Source of the DNA: Candidatus Tayloriibacteriota bacterium
GTDB lineage: Bacteria > Patescibacteriota > Minisyncoccia > Phycocordibacterales > SIBU01
Direction of reading: 5' to 3'
Assembly (NCBI GenBank): GCA_016188455.1
Contig: JACPHR010000029.1
Coordinates: 1-35,211 of the forward strand
Length of the DNA stretch: 35,211 nucleotides
The position numbers were made by a program, and so were the translations under genes. The notes below the pieces were generated by a model that did not search any database, had not been told where the DNA came from, and saw only the letters and a program-made list of their open reading frames with translations. This document shows, piece after piece, positions 28,905-35,211 of the stretch; positions within the stretch are counted from its first letter, which is position 1; every line of letters starts with the position of its first letter.

Positions 28905-28951
28905 AGTATACCCCCACACCAAACTTGCTTACAAGTTTGGTGTGGGGGTAA
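28905..28951. repeat. Inverted repeat TATACCCCCACACCAA, copy 2, carrying a -10 box
   Basis: Arms GTATACCCCCACACCAAACT (from 28906) and AAGTTTGGTGTGGGGGTA (28933-28950). The minus-strand end forms TATACT (28905-28910) before rlmB. Confidence 0.85.
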
Positions 28952-28991
28952 CCCAAAATGCCCTGAAGATGCGACAAGACGGGCTTTGTTG

Positions 28992-28997
28992 TAGTAT
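28992..28997 (+). promoter_or_regulatory. -10 box of the methyltransferase gene (leaderless)
   Basis: TAGTAT; predicted +1 at 29004 = A of ATG. Confidence 0.5.
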
Positions 28998-29003
28998 ACG
29001 GAC

Positions 29004-29723
29004 ATGATGAAAAGAAGATTTAATGGCAAAGACCGAAAATTTTGGAACGTGGAATATAAAACGGCGAATCACTTGGCCCTATCGGATAAGCCGAGCGAGG
29101 ATTTGGTGAAATTCACGAGGTGGCTTGAACGGCAATACGGTAAGACTTTTTTAAACAAAACGGGCTCTGTCCTCGACCTCGGCTGCGGCAACGGGCGCAA
29201 TCTCATCTACCTCGCGCGAACCTTCGGCGTGAAGGGCGTCGGTTTTGACATTTCAAGCGAAGCCGTCGCTCAAGCCAAAAGAACCAGCGCGGGTTTGCCG
29301 ATTGAATATCGGACACAGAGTATCGCCAATCCTCTGCCCTTGGCCGCTGAATCGCAAACTCTGGCGCTTGACATGATGACCTCGCATTTTCTCAACGCCC
29401 TTGACCGGCAAAATCTGCTCTCGGAAATCGCCCGCGTGCTCAAGCCCAATGGCTGGCTTTTTCTTAAAACCTTTCTCCGGGAGGAAGACAAGCACGCCGA
29501 ACGTCTGCTCCGGGAACATCCGGCGGGCGAAGCGGGCTCCTACATTCACCCAAAAATCGGCCTGGCCGAACACGTGTTCACGCAATCGGAAATTGAAAAG
29601 GCTCTGGCCGGACAATTTATCATCCAAAAAATCGCCAAATCCCACGGCCATCTGCGCCGCGGCGCGGCTTTCAAACGCCGTAGCATTTCGGTCTATGCCC
29701 AAAAAGCTTCACTCCGAGCCTAA
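29004..29723 (+). CDS. Class I SAM-dependent methyltransferase
   Basis: 239 residues. SAM-binding motif I VLDLGCGNGRNLIYLA (about 55-70), acidic end of strand 2 GVGFDISSEAV, motif with LDMMTSHFLNAL, and LKPNGWLFLKTFLR. Target unknown; small molecule or cell-envelope methylation is possible. The first of two adjacent ATG codons is used because it coincides with the predicted transcription start. Divergent from rlmB. Confidence 0.85.
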   Translation: MMKRRFNGKDRKFWNVEYKTANHLALSDKPSEDLVKFTRWLERQYGKTFLNKTGSVLDLGCGNGRNLIYLARTFGVKGVGFDISSEAVAQAKRTSAGLPIEYRTQSIANPLPLAAESQTLALDMMTSHFLNALDRQNLLSEIARVLKPNGWLFLKTFLREEDKHAERLLREHPAGEAGSYIHPKIGLAEHVFTQSEIEKALAGQFIIQKIAKSHGHLRRGAAFKRRSISVYAQKASLRA

Positions 29724-29772
29724 AAACTCGGCGTTTTCTCTTTGTCGCCCATTATTTCTTATCCACTTGCCA

Positions 29773-29802
29773 TTGCCCCAAAACCGAACCATGATATATA
29801 AT
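29773..29802 (+). promoter_or_regulatory. Promoter of the 212-aa exported protein
   Basis: TTGCCC (29773-29778), 18-nt spacer, TATAAT (29797-29802). Leader of about 37 nt, almost pure A/T, without a Shine-Dalgarno site. Confidence 0.65.
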
Positions 29803-29845
29803 AGAAGAAGTAATTTTATAAGTTTATTAATTTTGATTATTTAAC

Positions 29846-30484
29846 ATGTCCAACACAACAAAGTGGGTGATAGGGATAGTGATAGTGGCGGCGGTGATTT
29901 TGGGTCTGTGGCGGGGAGGCTTTTTCGGCGGCGGCAAGAGGGCGACGAACGATGCGCAGTCAGCGGCCGCTTTAAAAACTGCCGGCGATAAAGCGGCGCC
30001 AGTTGACGTTTCAGACGCCACTATCGCTCAAGAATCGGCCGCCATTGACGCGCAAGTGCGCGTGTCGGGAAGTCAGTTTGCCGCTTTCAGCCAGGCGCCG
30101 ACCGTGGCGAAGGCTGATTTGCTTGCCGGTCAATTTGGCGGTATCTCAAATCTCATGACCAAACTGGCAAACCGGATTCAAACGCGGGTCAACATTCTGG
30201 CAAGCATGGGGTTTGACACCAAAGCGCTTCAAGGACCTCTCTCCGACATGAATCTCCAGGTTTCCTACGCGGTTTCGCAAATCGGGGTCGCGGGCCAAGC
30301 CGCCGCCAAGATTAAGCCGGAGAACGGAAGTGCGGCGCAGGCCAATATAAACAGCGCGGCCATCCAGCAAATGGTGATTGAACTGCAAAAGCCTCAAGGC
30401 TACTTGGAAGCGGCCCAGAAAGATATCAAAGCCATCATCGCCGCCTTTAAGGCGCTCAACACCTCTCAACGGCCGAGCCGTTAA
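29846..30484 (+). CDS. Membrane-anchored exported helical protein
   Basis: 212 residues. N-terminal membrane helix WVIGIVIVAAVILGLWRGGFF (7-27) with a Gly-rich hinge; no clear cleavage site, so probably anchored with the body outside. Ala-rich helices fill the rest: AKADLLAGQFGGISNLMTKL, ANRIQTRVNILASMGFDTKA, ... MVIELQKPQGYLEAAQKDIKA. The RV-x-x-L-x-x-x-GF helix resembles that in the protein at 26.5-27.5 kb. Function unknown. Confidence 0.75.
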   Translation: MSNTTKWVIGIVIVAAVILGLWRGGFFGGGKRATNDAQSAAALKTAGDKAAPVDVSDATIAQESAAIDAQVRVSGSQFAAFSQAPTVAKADLLAGQFGGISNLMTKLANRIQTRVNILASMGFDTKALQGPLSDMNLQVSYAVSQIGVAGQAAAKIKPENGSAAQANINSAAIQQMVIELQKPQGYLEAAQKDIKAIIAAFKALNTSQRPSR

Positions 30485-30503
30485 GCAACCACGGACGGCG
30501 TAA

Positions 30504-30543
30504 AAACCCGCCCCCATCCGCCGCGGCGGATGGGGGCGGGTTT
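30504..30543. terminator. 40-bp perfect palindrome, terminator of the 212-aa gene
   Basis: Arms AAACCCGCCCCCATCCGCCG and its exact complement with no unpaired loop; ends in TTT then CATT. Lies between convergent genes and can act both ways. Confidence 0.8.
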
Positions 30544-30586
30544 CATTATCGCTTGTCCGTCTTCAGTGAAATCTTTCCCCGTTCCG

Positions 30587-30841
30587 TTAAGATAGATGCG
30601 CGGAGACGAGCTTAGTCATCTCAAACATATTGACGACATCTTTGCCAGCGAAAACTTTTTTTAGAGCCGCGTCGGCTTTGATGTTGCGCTTATTCGCGGG
30701 GTCCTGAAGATTTTTGCTCTTGATGTAGGCCCAAAGCTTCTTGACCACCTCCGAGCGGGGCAAAGGTCCCGGCCCGACTACCGCCGCCAGTTCGGCGCTC
30801 ACCTTAAGCGGCTTCATAAACGCGGAGTTTTCTTTTGCCAT
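30587..30841 (-). CDS. SWIB/MDM2-domain mini-protein
   Basis: 84 residues, entirely one SWIB domain: FMKPLKVSAELAAVVGPGPL, PRSEVVKKLWAYIKSKNLQD, PANKRNIKADAALKKVFAGK, DVVNMFEMTKLVSAHL. SWIB domains occur in eukaryotic chromatin remodellers, chlamydial proteins and some other bacteria, where they are thought to bind DNA or nucleoid partners. The role here is unknown. Upstream lies an inverted repeat (30875-30930). Confidence 0.88.
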   Translation of the reverse strand: MAKENSAFMKPLKVSAELAAVVGPGPLPRSEVVKKLWAYIKSKNLQDPANKRNIKADAALKKVFAGKDVVNMFEMTKLVSAHLS

Positions 30842-30874
30842 GTATTTACTTGCCCGCCTAAACTTTTTTAAAAG

Positions 30875-30930
30875 TTCGCGCGGGTTGGTTAATTAGTAAC
30901 CCTAATAGCTTACCACACAAACCGCGCGAA
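30875..30930. promoter_or_regulatory. Inverted repeat upstream of the SWIB gene
   Basis: TTCGCGCGGGTT (30875-30886) and AAACCGCGCGAA (30919-30930), 11 of 12 paired. The TTCGCGCG half recalls the core of ArsR module A palindromes. Possible operator pair. Confidence 0.45.
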
Positions 30931-31015
30931 GGGAAAAGCTTATGGGGGCTTATGGCTTATGGGGGACTTATGGGGATACGTCCGTTATTTAACAAAATTT
31001 CATGTCCTAATTTGA

Positions 31016-31318
31016 TTACTTCTTCGGTCTCCCCGGCCCCCGCAAAGTACTCCCCAAATTATATCGTTCAACCATTCTCTGCGTCCACGAATCAGACCCG
31101 TACGGCGCTCCTTTGGTAAGAGAGTAACGAATCTTCCCAAGATCGTCTTCCTGCAAAAGCGCATTGACTGATTCAAGGTAATTTTCAGGAAGAGTGGTCG
31201 GGAGAGTCGCAAGAAGAGTCCTGTCTTCTTTATTCCCCCTGAGGCGACGAAACAGACTTGACCACGGCCAATCTTCAACGCGTTTGAAAAGACAGGCGCA
31301 TATTTTTTTGCACAGCAT
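31016..31318 (-). pseudogene. REP-associated tyrosine transposase (RAYT, Y1_Tnp), C-terminal fragment
   Basis: The last 85 or so residues, LFKRVEDWPWSSLFRRLRG, SVNALLQEDDLGKIRYSLTK, GAPYGSDSWTQRMVERYNLG, STLRGPGRPKK, are the typical RAYT/IS200-like tail (EDWPWSS ... RGxPxG ... LGxTLRxxGRPKK). The HUH and catalytic tyrosine region that should precede it is missing: upstream of about 31290 the sequence belongs to something else. It cannot act alone. RAYT enzymes mobilise REP palindromes, so this may be the remains of the source of some repeats in the window. Confidence 0.75.
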
Positions 31319-31456
31319 CGCGGCAAAAAGATCCGCCTGAAGATCGTGGACGCTTCTTTTGAAAACAACCTGCTCACCGTGACCCGCGTCATCCCCGAAG
31401 GCAGGCGCGAGATGAGCTACGAGGCATTTCTGCGCGGTCTGAAAGATACTGGCTAA
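31262..31456 (+). pseudogene. C-terminal fragment of an unrecognised protein
   Basis: On the + strand, overlapping the broken end of the RAYT fragment, an open frame without a start reads HRGKKIRLKIVDASFENNLL, TVTRVIPEGRREMSYEAFLR, GLKDTG and TAA at 31454-31456. Alternating beta pattern and good codon use suggest real coding sequence from about 31318 on. It ends 15 bp before the sigma-factor stop. Family not recognised. The two fragments probably meet at a rearrangement joint near 31300. Confidence 0.4.
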
Positions 31457-31471
31457 AAAATAAGGCCGCGG

Positions 31472-32725
31472 TTAGGCGACCTTAAGCCGGCATTCGGCGC
31501 CAACCAGGATAGTGTCAATTCTGCGCTGCAGAACGACACTCACCCGGAGCGGCAGTGCGAATGCCTTGATACAGGCGAGGGCTTCAGCGATTGAAAGGCC
31601 GAAAAAAGCGCTGGCCTTTTCAATCGACACCTGGAAACGCATCACCGCGGCGTAGCAGACCGCATTGCGGCAGAGTTCTTTCCTGTCTTCGCCAAGGAAT
31701 ACCCGCGAACTGATTTCCTTCAGGGTCTTCAGTATGCGCTCTGCCGAGTGCATCGGCAGAACCGGAAGCACGAGCGCCTTCGCCGCCCGCTCATCTCCCT
31801 CAAATGCGGCGGAGAGCCGCGCGATAAGCGAAGGACTTCGGCGAAGCTTGGCTATAGCTCCATCCTGAACCTGACGGATGCGCTCTCGCGTCACCTTAAA
31901 AAAATCGCCGACTTTTTCAAGCGTCTGCGGTTCAAACCCGTTCAGTCCGAAACGCCGCTCCAACACCGCCCGTTCGCGAAGCGTTAACCCGTTGAAGACA
32001 TCTTTAAGTATCGCCTTCCGTTCCCTCAAGAACGTCTCCTCCGCAGGATTCTCCGCCTTTTCATCGGCGACATGAGCGTGCCACGTATCGCTTTCATCAC
32101 CCAGCATCGGCGAGTCAAGCGAATGCGGCGCGCCGAAATACAGCGCCCGCGCGCGCTTAACGATGGAGGGAGTTATCCCGCCGAGCTCCTCCGCCAACTC
32201 CTCATCGGTCGGCTCCCGTTCAAGTTCTTCGGAAAGCGGACCAAGTACTCGGGAGATGCGGCTGGCCACCGAAAGCACGTGCACCGGGACCCGCACCTGC
32301 CGCGCCGTATTATACAAGGCGCGCTGGATACTCTGATGTATCCACCACCGCGCGTACGTGCAGATGCTGAATCCTCGCTCGGGATCGTATTTCCTGACCG
32401 CCTTCATGAGGCCTACGGCGCCCTCCTGGACCAAATCGCCGATCGCAAGCCCCCTACCGCTGTAACGGCGGGCGATGGAAATGACGAACCGCAGATTGTG
32501 ATTCACCAAGGTCTCAAAATCGCGCCTCTTTCTGAAACGCCGGTAGCGTCTGGCTATCGCTTCCGTCCTCTCACGCGACAACACCGGATACTGTCCCATG
32601 CTGCTCAGCATATACTCAAATTCCTCCAGTGGATACGGCAGCGCCTCTCTGTTGGATCCTTCCGGGGGGACGCGCCGCCGCACTGGGGGCAGCGGCGCTG
32701 CCGCTTTTTTCTTCGTTCCTTTCAT
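31472..32725 (-). CDS. Sigma-70 family RNA polymerase sigma factor with C-terminal extension
   Basis: 417 residues. Region 2 with NLRFVISIARRYSGRGLAIG, DLVQEGAVGLMKAVRKYDP and FSICTYARWWIHQSIQRAL (about 76-140) matches RpoD/RpoS-type factors. Region 3 is REPTDEELAEELGG; region 4 is LTLRERAVLERRFGL and TRERIRQVQDGAIAKLRR (to about 296). Region 1.1 is absent. About 120 extra residues follow region 4, ending in a helical stretch ELCRNAVCYAAVMRFQVSIE ... FFGLSIAEALACIKAFALPL. A strong GGAGGAG Shine-Dalgarno site precedes the ATG, unlike most genes here. It could be the housekeeping or an alternative factor. Confidence 0.9.
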   Translation of the reverse strand: MKGTKKKAAAPLPPVRRRVPPEGSNREALPYPLEEFEYMLSSMGQYPVLSRERTEAIARRYRRFRKRRDFETLVNHNLRFVISIARRYSGRGLAIGDLVQEGAVGLMKAVRKYDPERGFSICTYARWWIHQSIQRALYNTARQVRVPVHVLSVASRISRVLGPLSEELEREPTDEELAEELGGITPSIVKRARALYFGAPHSLDSPMLGDESDTWHAHVADEKAENPAEETFLRERKAILKDVFNGLTLRERAVLERRFGLNGFEPQTLEKVGDFFKVTRERIRQVQDGAIAKLRRSPSLIARLSAAFEGDERAAKALVLPVLPMHSAERILKTLKEISSRVFLGEDRKELCRNAVCYAAVMRFQVSIEKASAFFGLSIAEALACIKAFALPLRVSVVLQRRIDTILVGAECRLKVA

Positions 32726-32753
32726 GTCTCCTCCTATATCAATGTTCTCCTAT

Positions 32754-32759
32754 ATTATA
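32754..32759 (-). promoter_or_regulatory. -10 box of the sigma factor gene
   Basis: TATAAT on the minus strand, predicted start near 32747, leader about 22 nt with GGAGGAG close to the ATG. No good -35 box. Confidence 0.6.
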
Positions 32760-32802
32760 TCTCAAGGTGCGTCAAAAAGCTACGCCTATACTAGCACGGG
32801 AC

Positions 32803-33013
32803 GCGCTGAAAAAAAAGAAAACGCTCTCTGTGCGGTTCAAGAAGTGGTTCAACGAGATGATCCGTAACCACGGTCAAGAGATTCCGAATCGGCCAAACCG
32901 CAAGGTGTTCATCCTGCACGACAAAAAAGTCCGGGAAAATCCTTCTCCTGCATACGCGGCGCTTCGCGCCGCGCGGGAAAAATTTGCTTCTTCTGACACA
33001 AGTTTTATTCGGG
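32803..33013 (+). other. Coding-like stretch without start or stop, running into tRNA-Gln
   Basis: The + strand reads KKKKTLSVRFKKWFNEMIRN, HGQEIPNRPNRKVFILHDKK, VRENPSPAYAALRAAREKF with G/C-rich third positions like the genes around it. The frame has no credible start and continues through the antisense of tRNA-Gln, so it is at most a gene remnant truncated at the tRNA. Otherwise the gap contains only the sigma promoter. Confidence 0.3.
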
Positions 33014-33084
33014 CTGCGGGTCAGGGACTCGAACCCCAATACTCGCCTCCAAAGGGCGATGTCCTACCATTAGACGAACCCGCA
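33014..33084 (-). tRNA. tRNA-Gln (UUG)
   Basis: 71 nt. Acceptor TGCGGGT/ACCCGCA, 7 perfect pairs; D arm GTCT..GGAC with AATGGTAG loop; anticodon arm TCGCC/GGCGA with loop CTTTGGA, anticodon TTG; T arm TGGGG-TTCGAGT-CCCTG. Discriminator G73, as in tRNA-Gln of many bacteria. CCA is not encoded. Confidence 0.92.
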
Positions 33085-33147
33085 ATGTCGATTGCCAACA
33101 TAATTTACAGCAAAAACCGGATTTTCACAACCGATCGCTCATTCATT

Positions 33148-33175
33148 CGGCTAATTCGTGCGAACTAGCCGAGAT
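33148..33175. repeat. Distal palindrome of ArsR module B
   Basis: 28 nt identical to 33495-33522: CGGCTAATTCGTGCGAACTA and then GCCGAGAT. Same orientation; centre TTCGTGCGAA. Confidence 0.9.
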
Positions 33176-33203
33176 GGAATTTTGTTTTGAAAAAATTTGG
33201 GCG

Positions 33204-33464
33204 TCACAAAAGCGAAAGTATGTGGTCAAGAGTTGGATGCCTTTTAGAACTTAGGCGATAGTGCATTTCGACCGAACGTTGTTCTTTTTCCAAAAGCCCC
33301 GCCGCGTACATAACACTGAGATGCCGAGAGGTGGAGCGGAAAGAAAGCTTTATTGCTTCAGCTAATTCCCAAACTGACGCTTCTTTGCGCTTTTTCAAAA
33401 ATTGGACGATGGCAAGCCTCCGCTTGTTCGCCAGGGATTTCAGAGTTTGCTCAAGTTCTTTCAC
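33204..33464 (-). CDS. Small ArsR-like winged-helix regulator (module B)
   Basis: 86 residues from a GTG start. MKELEQTLKSLANKRRLAIV, VWELAEAIKLSFRSTSRHLS as the helix-turn-helix, VMYAAGLLEKEQRSVEMHYRL as the wing. Paralogue of module A over its whole length (R-RLAI, ELAEx(I/L)xLSFxxTSxHL, LEKEQRS), again without metal-binding cysteines. Its upstream palindrome starts just after the -10 box, its downstream copy 28 bp after the stop. Probably represses itself; other targets are not visible. Confidence 0.82.
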   Translation of the reverse strand: MKELEQTLKSLANKRRLAIVQFLKKRKEASVWELAEAIKLSFRSTSRHLSVMYAAGLLEKEQRSVEMHYRLSSKRHPTLDHILSLL

Positions 33465-33489
33465 AAAAATTATTGTTTTCTTTTTTGTA

Positions 33490-33523
33490 AATCTCGGCTA
33501 ATTCGTGCGAACTAGCCGAGATT
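33490..33523 (-). promoter_or_regulatory. Operator palindrome of ArsR module B
   Basis: 34-nt near-perfect palindrome: outer arms AATCTCGGCTA/TAGCCGAGATT, core TTCGTGCGAA. On the minus strand a TATAAT box (33527-33532) lies just before it, so the site covers the transcription start. Confidence 0.8.
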
Positions 33524-33548
33524 AATTATAACATAAACATCCGCCTTA

Positions 33549-34589
33549 TCAAGATGCACTTTGGTGAAATAATTTCATGAGCGCAAGTTCAACGGGAAGC
33601 GCGGGGATGTAGGCGCGGCCGACAGAGTTGTAGGCCGCCAAGAGTTCTGAGAGAAGAGCCGAAGAAATGCCGGAATCTTTCGCGCCGGCCAAATTTTTCA
33701 AAAATTGAAAATCTTCCGGCGAAAGCTCATTGGCGATTTCTTTCTCCATCTCCTTGGCGTAGCGCAGAAGCAGAATGAAGCGCAGTTTTTGCAGAACCAG
33801 CTCCAAAAAAACTTTGGCGTCAACCCCAGCCCCGAGCGCCCCGTGCAAGGCGGCAAGCGCGGGCTCAAACGCCTTGCCCGAAAGCGCTTCAACGAAACCG
33901 TTGACCAGCGAGCCTTTCGGCGCGCCGGTTACCGTTTCCACTTCCGCCAAAGAAATTTTTTTGTCTTCGGAAGCGCTGATGATTTTCTGCAAAATGCCCT
34001 GGGTGTCGCGAAACGACCCGTCGCCGAGAAGGGCTATCAGTTCGGCCGCTCCGGCTTCAAGCGTAAAGCCTTCCTTCTTGGCGATGGCCGCCGCGCTTTG
34101 TTTCAGAATTTCCCGAGTCGGCTTTTTCAGCCGAAAAACCTGACAGCGCGAAATGACGGTTTCCGGTAGCTTGCCAATCTCCGTGGTCGCCAAAATAAAA
34201 ACCACGTGCTTCGGCGGCTCTTCCAAAGTTTTGAGAAGCGCATTGAAAGCCGATTTGGAAAACATGTGCACCTCGTCAAAAATGTAAACCTTGTAGGGAG
34301 ATTCAAAGGGCAGGGCGCTGACCGCTTCATTGAGCACGCGCATTTCGTCCACGGTGTTGTTTGACGCCGCGTCAATTTCGTATGTATCGTTGGCGCTGGC
34401 GCCGATTGACTGAGCCACGATGCGGGCGAGGGTGGTTTTACCGGTGCCGCGCGAGCCGGCAAAAAGATAGGCGTGGAAAATATGCCCGAGCTTAAGCGCT
34501 CCTTCAAGGGTTTTGACGATATGATCCTGGCCGATGACTTCCGAAAAGGCCTTCGGCCGATATTTGCGATATAAAGCGAGCTCTGACAT
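33549..34589 (-). CDS. dnaX: DNA polymerase III gamma/tau subunit, compact, without zinc module
   Basis: 346 residues. YRKYRPKAFSEVIGQDHIV, Walker A GSRGTGKT (45-52), Walker B YIFDEVHM (103-110), NALLKTLEEPPKHVVFILAT, sensor 1 and SRC motif in ETVISRCQVFRLK, then the lid and collar domains (GSFRDTQGILQKI). The tau-specific C-terminal regions are absent. Between ARIVAQSIG and YEIDAASNNTVDE the four-cysteine zinc module normal in bacterial DnaX is missing. TATAAT at 34596-34601 places +1 on the A of the ATG. Confidence 0.95.
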   Translation of the reverse strand: MSELALYRKYRPKAFSEVIGQDHIVKTLEGALKLGHIFHAYLFAGSRGTGKTTLARIVAQSIGASANDTYEIDAASNNTVDEMRVLNEAVSALPFESPYKVYIFDEVHMFSKSAFNALLKTLEEPPKHVVFILATTEIGKLPETVISRCQVFRLKKPTREILKQSAAAIAKKEGFTLEAGAAELIALLGDGSFRDTQGILQKIISASEDKKISLAEVETVTGAPKGSLVNGFVEALSGKAFEPALAALHGALGAGVDAKVFLELVLQKLRFILLLRYAKEMEKEIANELSPEDFQFLKNLAGAKDSGISSALLSELLAAYNSVGRAYIPALPVELALMKLFHQSAS

Positions 34590-34595
34590 TGCCGT

Positions 34596-34601
34596 ATTAT
34601 A
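34596..34601 (-). promoter_or_regulatory. -10 box of dnaX (leaderless)
   Basis: Consensus TATAAT on the minus strand, +1 at 34589, exactly the ATG. Confidence 0.7.
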
Positions 34602-34603
34602 GC

Positions 34604-34641
34604 AGAAAAGAAAAAGGCGGGAGAAACAAACATCTCCCGCC
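34604..34641 (-). terminator. Terminator of the 120-aa gene
   Basis: GGCGGGAGA (34616-34624) and TCTCCCGCC (34633-34641); minus strand continues TTTTTCTTTT. Directly before the dnaX promoter. Confidence 0.88.
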
Positions 34642-34649
34642 GCCCGGAA

Positions 34650-35012
34650 TCAGGAAAACCCTAACGCTCTCGCGATTGCCACGCATACGTTGACAACGCG
34701 AAACAGAAAGCCGCGAACGCCCGATGGAGCGGCTTGTTCCGTTTCGCTGCGAGTTCTTTCGGCTTCAGCGCGAAGAAAGTCGAAGTCGTCTCTGCCGGCA
34801 ACCAAAGACTGGATGTAGGTGTTGAGAAAGTTGAGCCTGCGCGCCTCGTCAACTTCATGCCAACGTTCGCCGCGTTTAAACCATCTGGCAATATCGTCGA
34901 GCACGCGAGAATCATAGCGCAATGAAGAAGCCGTTTGCTCCAGAAGGTCAATCTGCGCGACGTGTCGAGGAAAGCGGGAACGCAACTCCGTGAACGGATT
35001 TTGTTTATTCAT
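34650..35012 (-). CDS. Hypothetical protein, 120 aa
   Basis: MNKQNPFTELRSRFPRHVAQ, then a charged helical middle with IARWFKRGERWHEVDEARRL and VAGRDDFDFLRAEAERTR, and a hydrophobic C-terminal helix FLFRVVNVCVAIARAL that could bind the membrane. No known family recognised. A terminator follows, dnaX next on the same strand. Confidence 0.6.
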   Translation of the reverse strand: MNKQNPFTELRSRFPRHVAQIDLLEQTASSLRYDSRVLDDIARWFKRGERWHEVDEARRLNFLNTYIQSLVAGRDDFDFLRAEAERTRSETEQAAPSGVRGFLFRVVNVCVAIARALGFS

Positions 35013-35041
35013 AAAATCAACGGTTTTAATCTGAAGTCATT

Positions 35042-35211
35042 TTACTCCACCGTTGGCACGGCGCAAGTCCGTGTATAAGGCCACCCATCTTTGCACTCTT
35101 GGCCTCCGATTAGCTGGTAACGAGGCAATGATAGCATGTAGCCGACCGGCGACAGTTTGTTCTCAAAGGCGAAGTGTACCCGCTCAGTGTTGTAGAACAC
35201 AAGGTAATCCA
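35042..35211 (-). CDS. Integrase-core (IS3/IS481-like) transposase, C-terminal part, cut by window edge
   Basis: The minus strand enters the window as DYLVFYNTERVHFAFENKLS, PVGYMLSLPRYQLIGGQECK and ends VPTVE at a TAA (35042-35044). 'YxxFYNxxRxHxxLxxxxPxxY' is the hallmark of the rve integrase core end in IS3/IS481 transposases. The catalytic DDE residues lie beyond the edge. Confidence 0.75.
   Translation of the reverse strand, partial: DYLVFYNTERVHFAFENKLSPVGYMLSLPRYQLIGGQECKDGWPYTRTCAVPTVE

Noticed and set aside
28897-28977. Longer rlmB start
   Set aside because: The extra residues (KFGVGVYF type) are translated repeat DNA, and the -10 box lies inside it.
32629-33168. 179-aa + strand frame as a gene
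   Set aside because: It is antisense to the sigma start and to tRNA-Gln and reads through an operator palindrome.

Overview
This window looks like a stretch of a Candidate Phyla Radiation (Patescibacteria, Parcubacteria/Paceibacteria-like) chromosome. The evidence is small compact genes, a hinge-less short SMC, a NusB-NUDIX fusion, a DnaX without its zinc module, a SWIB mini-protein, few Shine-Dalgarno sites, and a dense load of small palindromic repeats, several inside essential genes. TGA is used as a stop (for example rnc and the smc end), so the code is the standard bacterial one. The lineage is inferred from these traits, not from a search.

Layout. Both ends are cut inside transposase genes (IS1595-like at the left, an integrase-core transposase at the right). 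0.3-2.4 kb: purC and metK. metK has a SAM-I (S-box) riboswitch whose P3 arm is built from a genomic palindromic repeat. 2.6-2.9 kb: an unclassified structured RNA with its own terminator. 3.1-5.5 kb: a HAD phosphatase, an MFS transporter and a small ArsR-like regulator bracketed by palindromes. 5.5-10.5 kb: trmD, khpA and rpsP, normally neighbours, separated by a lysine/DAP island (aminotransferase, lysA and a dapB reduced to its two ends). 10.6-20.4 kb: rnr, smc, rnc, nusB-NUDIX, rpmF, a NUDIX-like protein, rnhB and two small membrane proteins. 20.5-25.3 kb: dnaE and convergent purD. 25.6-30.8 kb: a PD-(D/E)XK nuclease, exported helical proteins, rlmB, a methyltransferase and a SWIB protein. 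31.0-35.0 kb: a RAYT fragment, a sigma-70 factor with a long C-terminal extension, tRNA-Gln, a second palindrome-bracketed ArsR-like gene, dnaX and a hypothetical gene.

Regulation. At least eleven genes have a -10 box placed so that transcription should begin 0-3 nt from the start codon, i.e. leaderless mRNAs (MFS, both-ended ArsR gene at 5.4 kb, PD-(D/E)XK, methyltransferase, dnaX, the 135-aa protein, rpsP, trmD, smc, rlmB, rnr, rpmF). In contrast purC, purD, lysA, the aminotransferase, the NUDIX-like gene and the sigma factor have Shine-Dalgarno-like sites. This split may separate inherited core genes from acquired or differently regulated ones.

Most interesting items: the two ArsR-like genes each bracketed by palindromes sharing the core ATTCGYGCGAA; the repeat-built SAM-I riboswitch; the leaderless/SD split; the unclassified RNA; the collapsed dapB behind a near-consensus promoter; and repeats that supply -10 boxes or in-frame peptide insertions.
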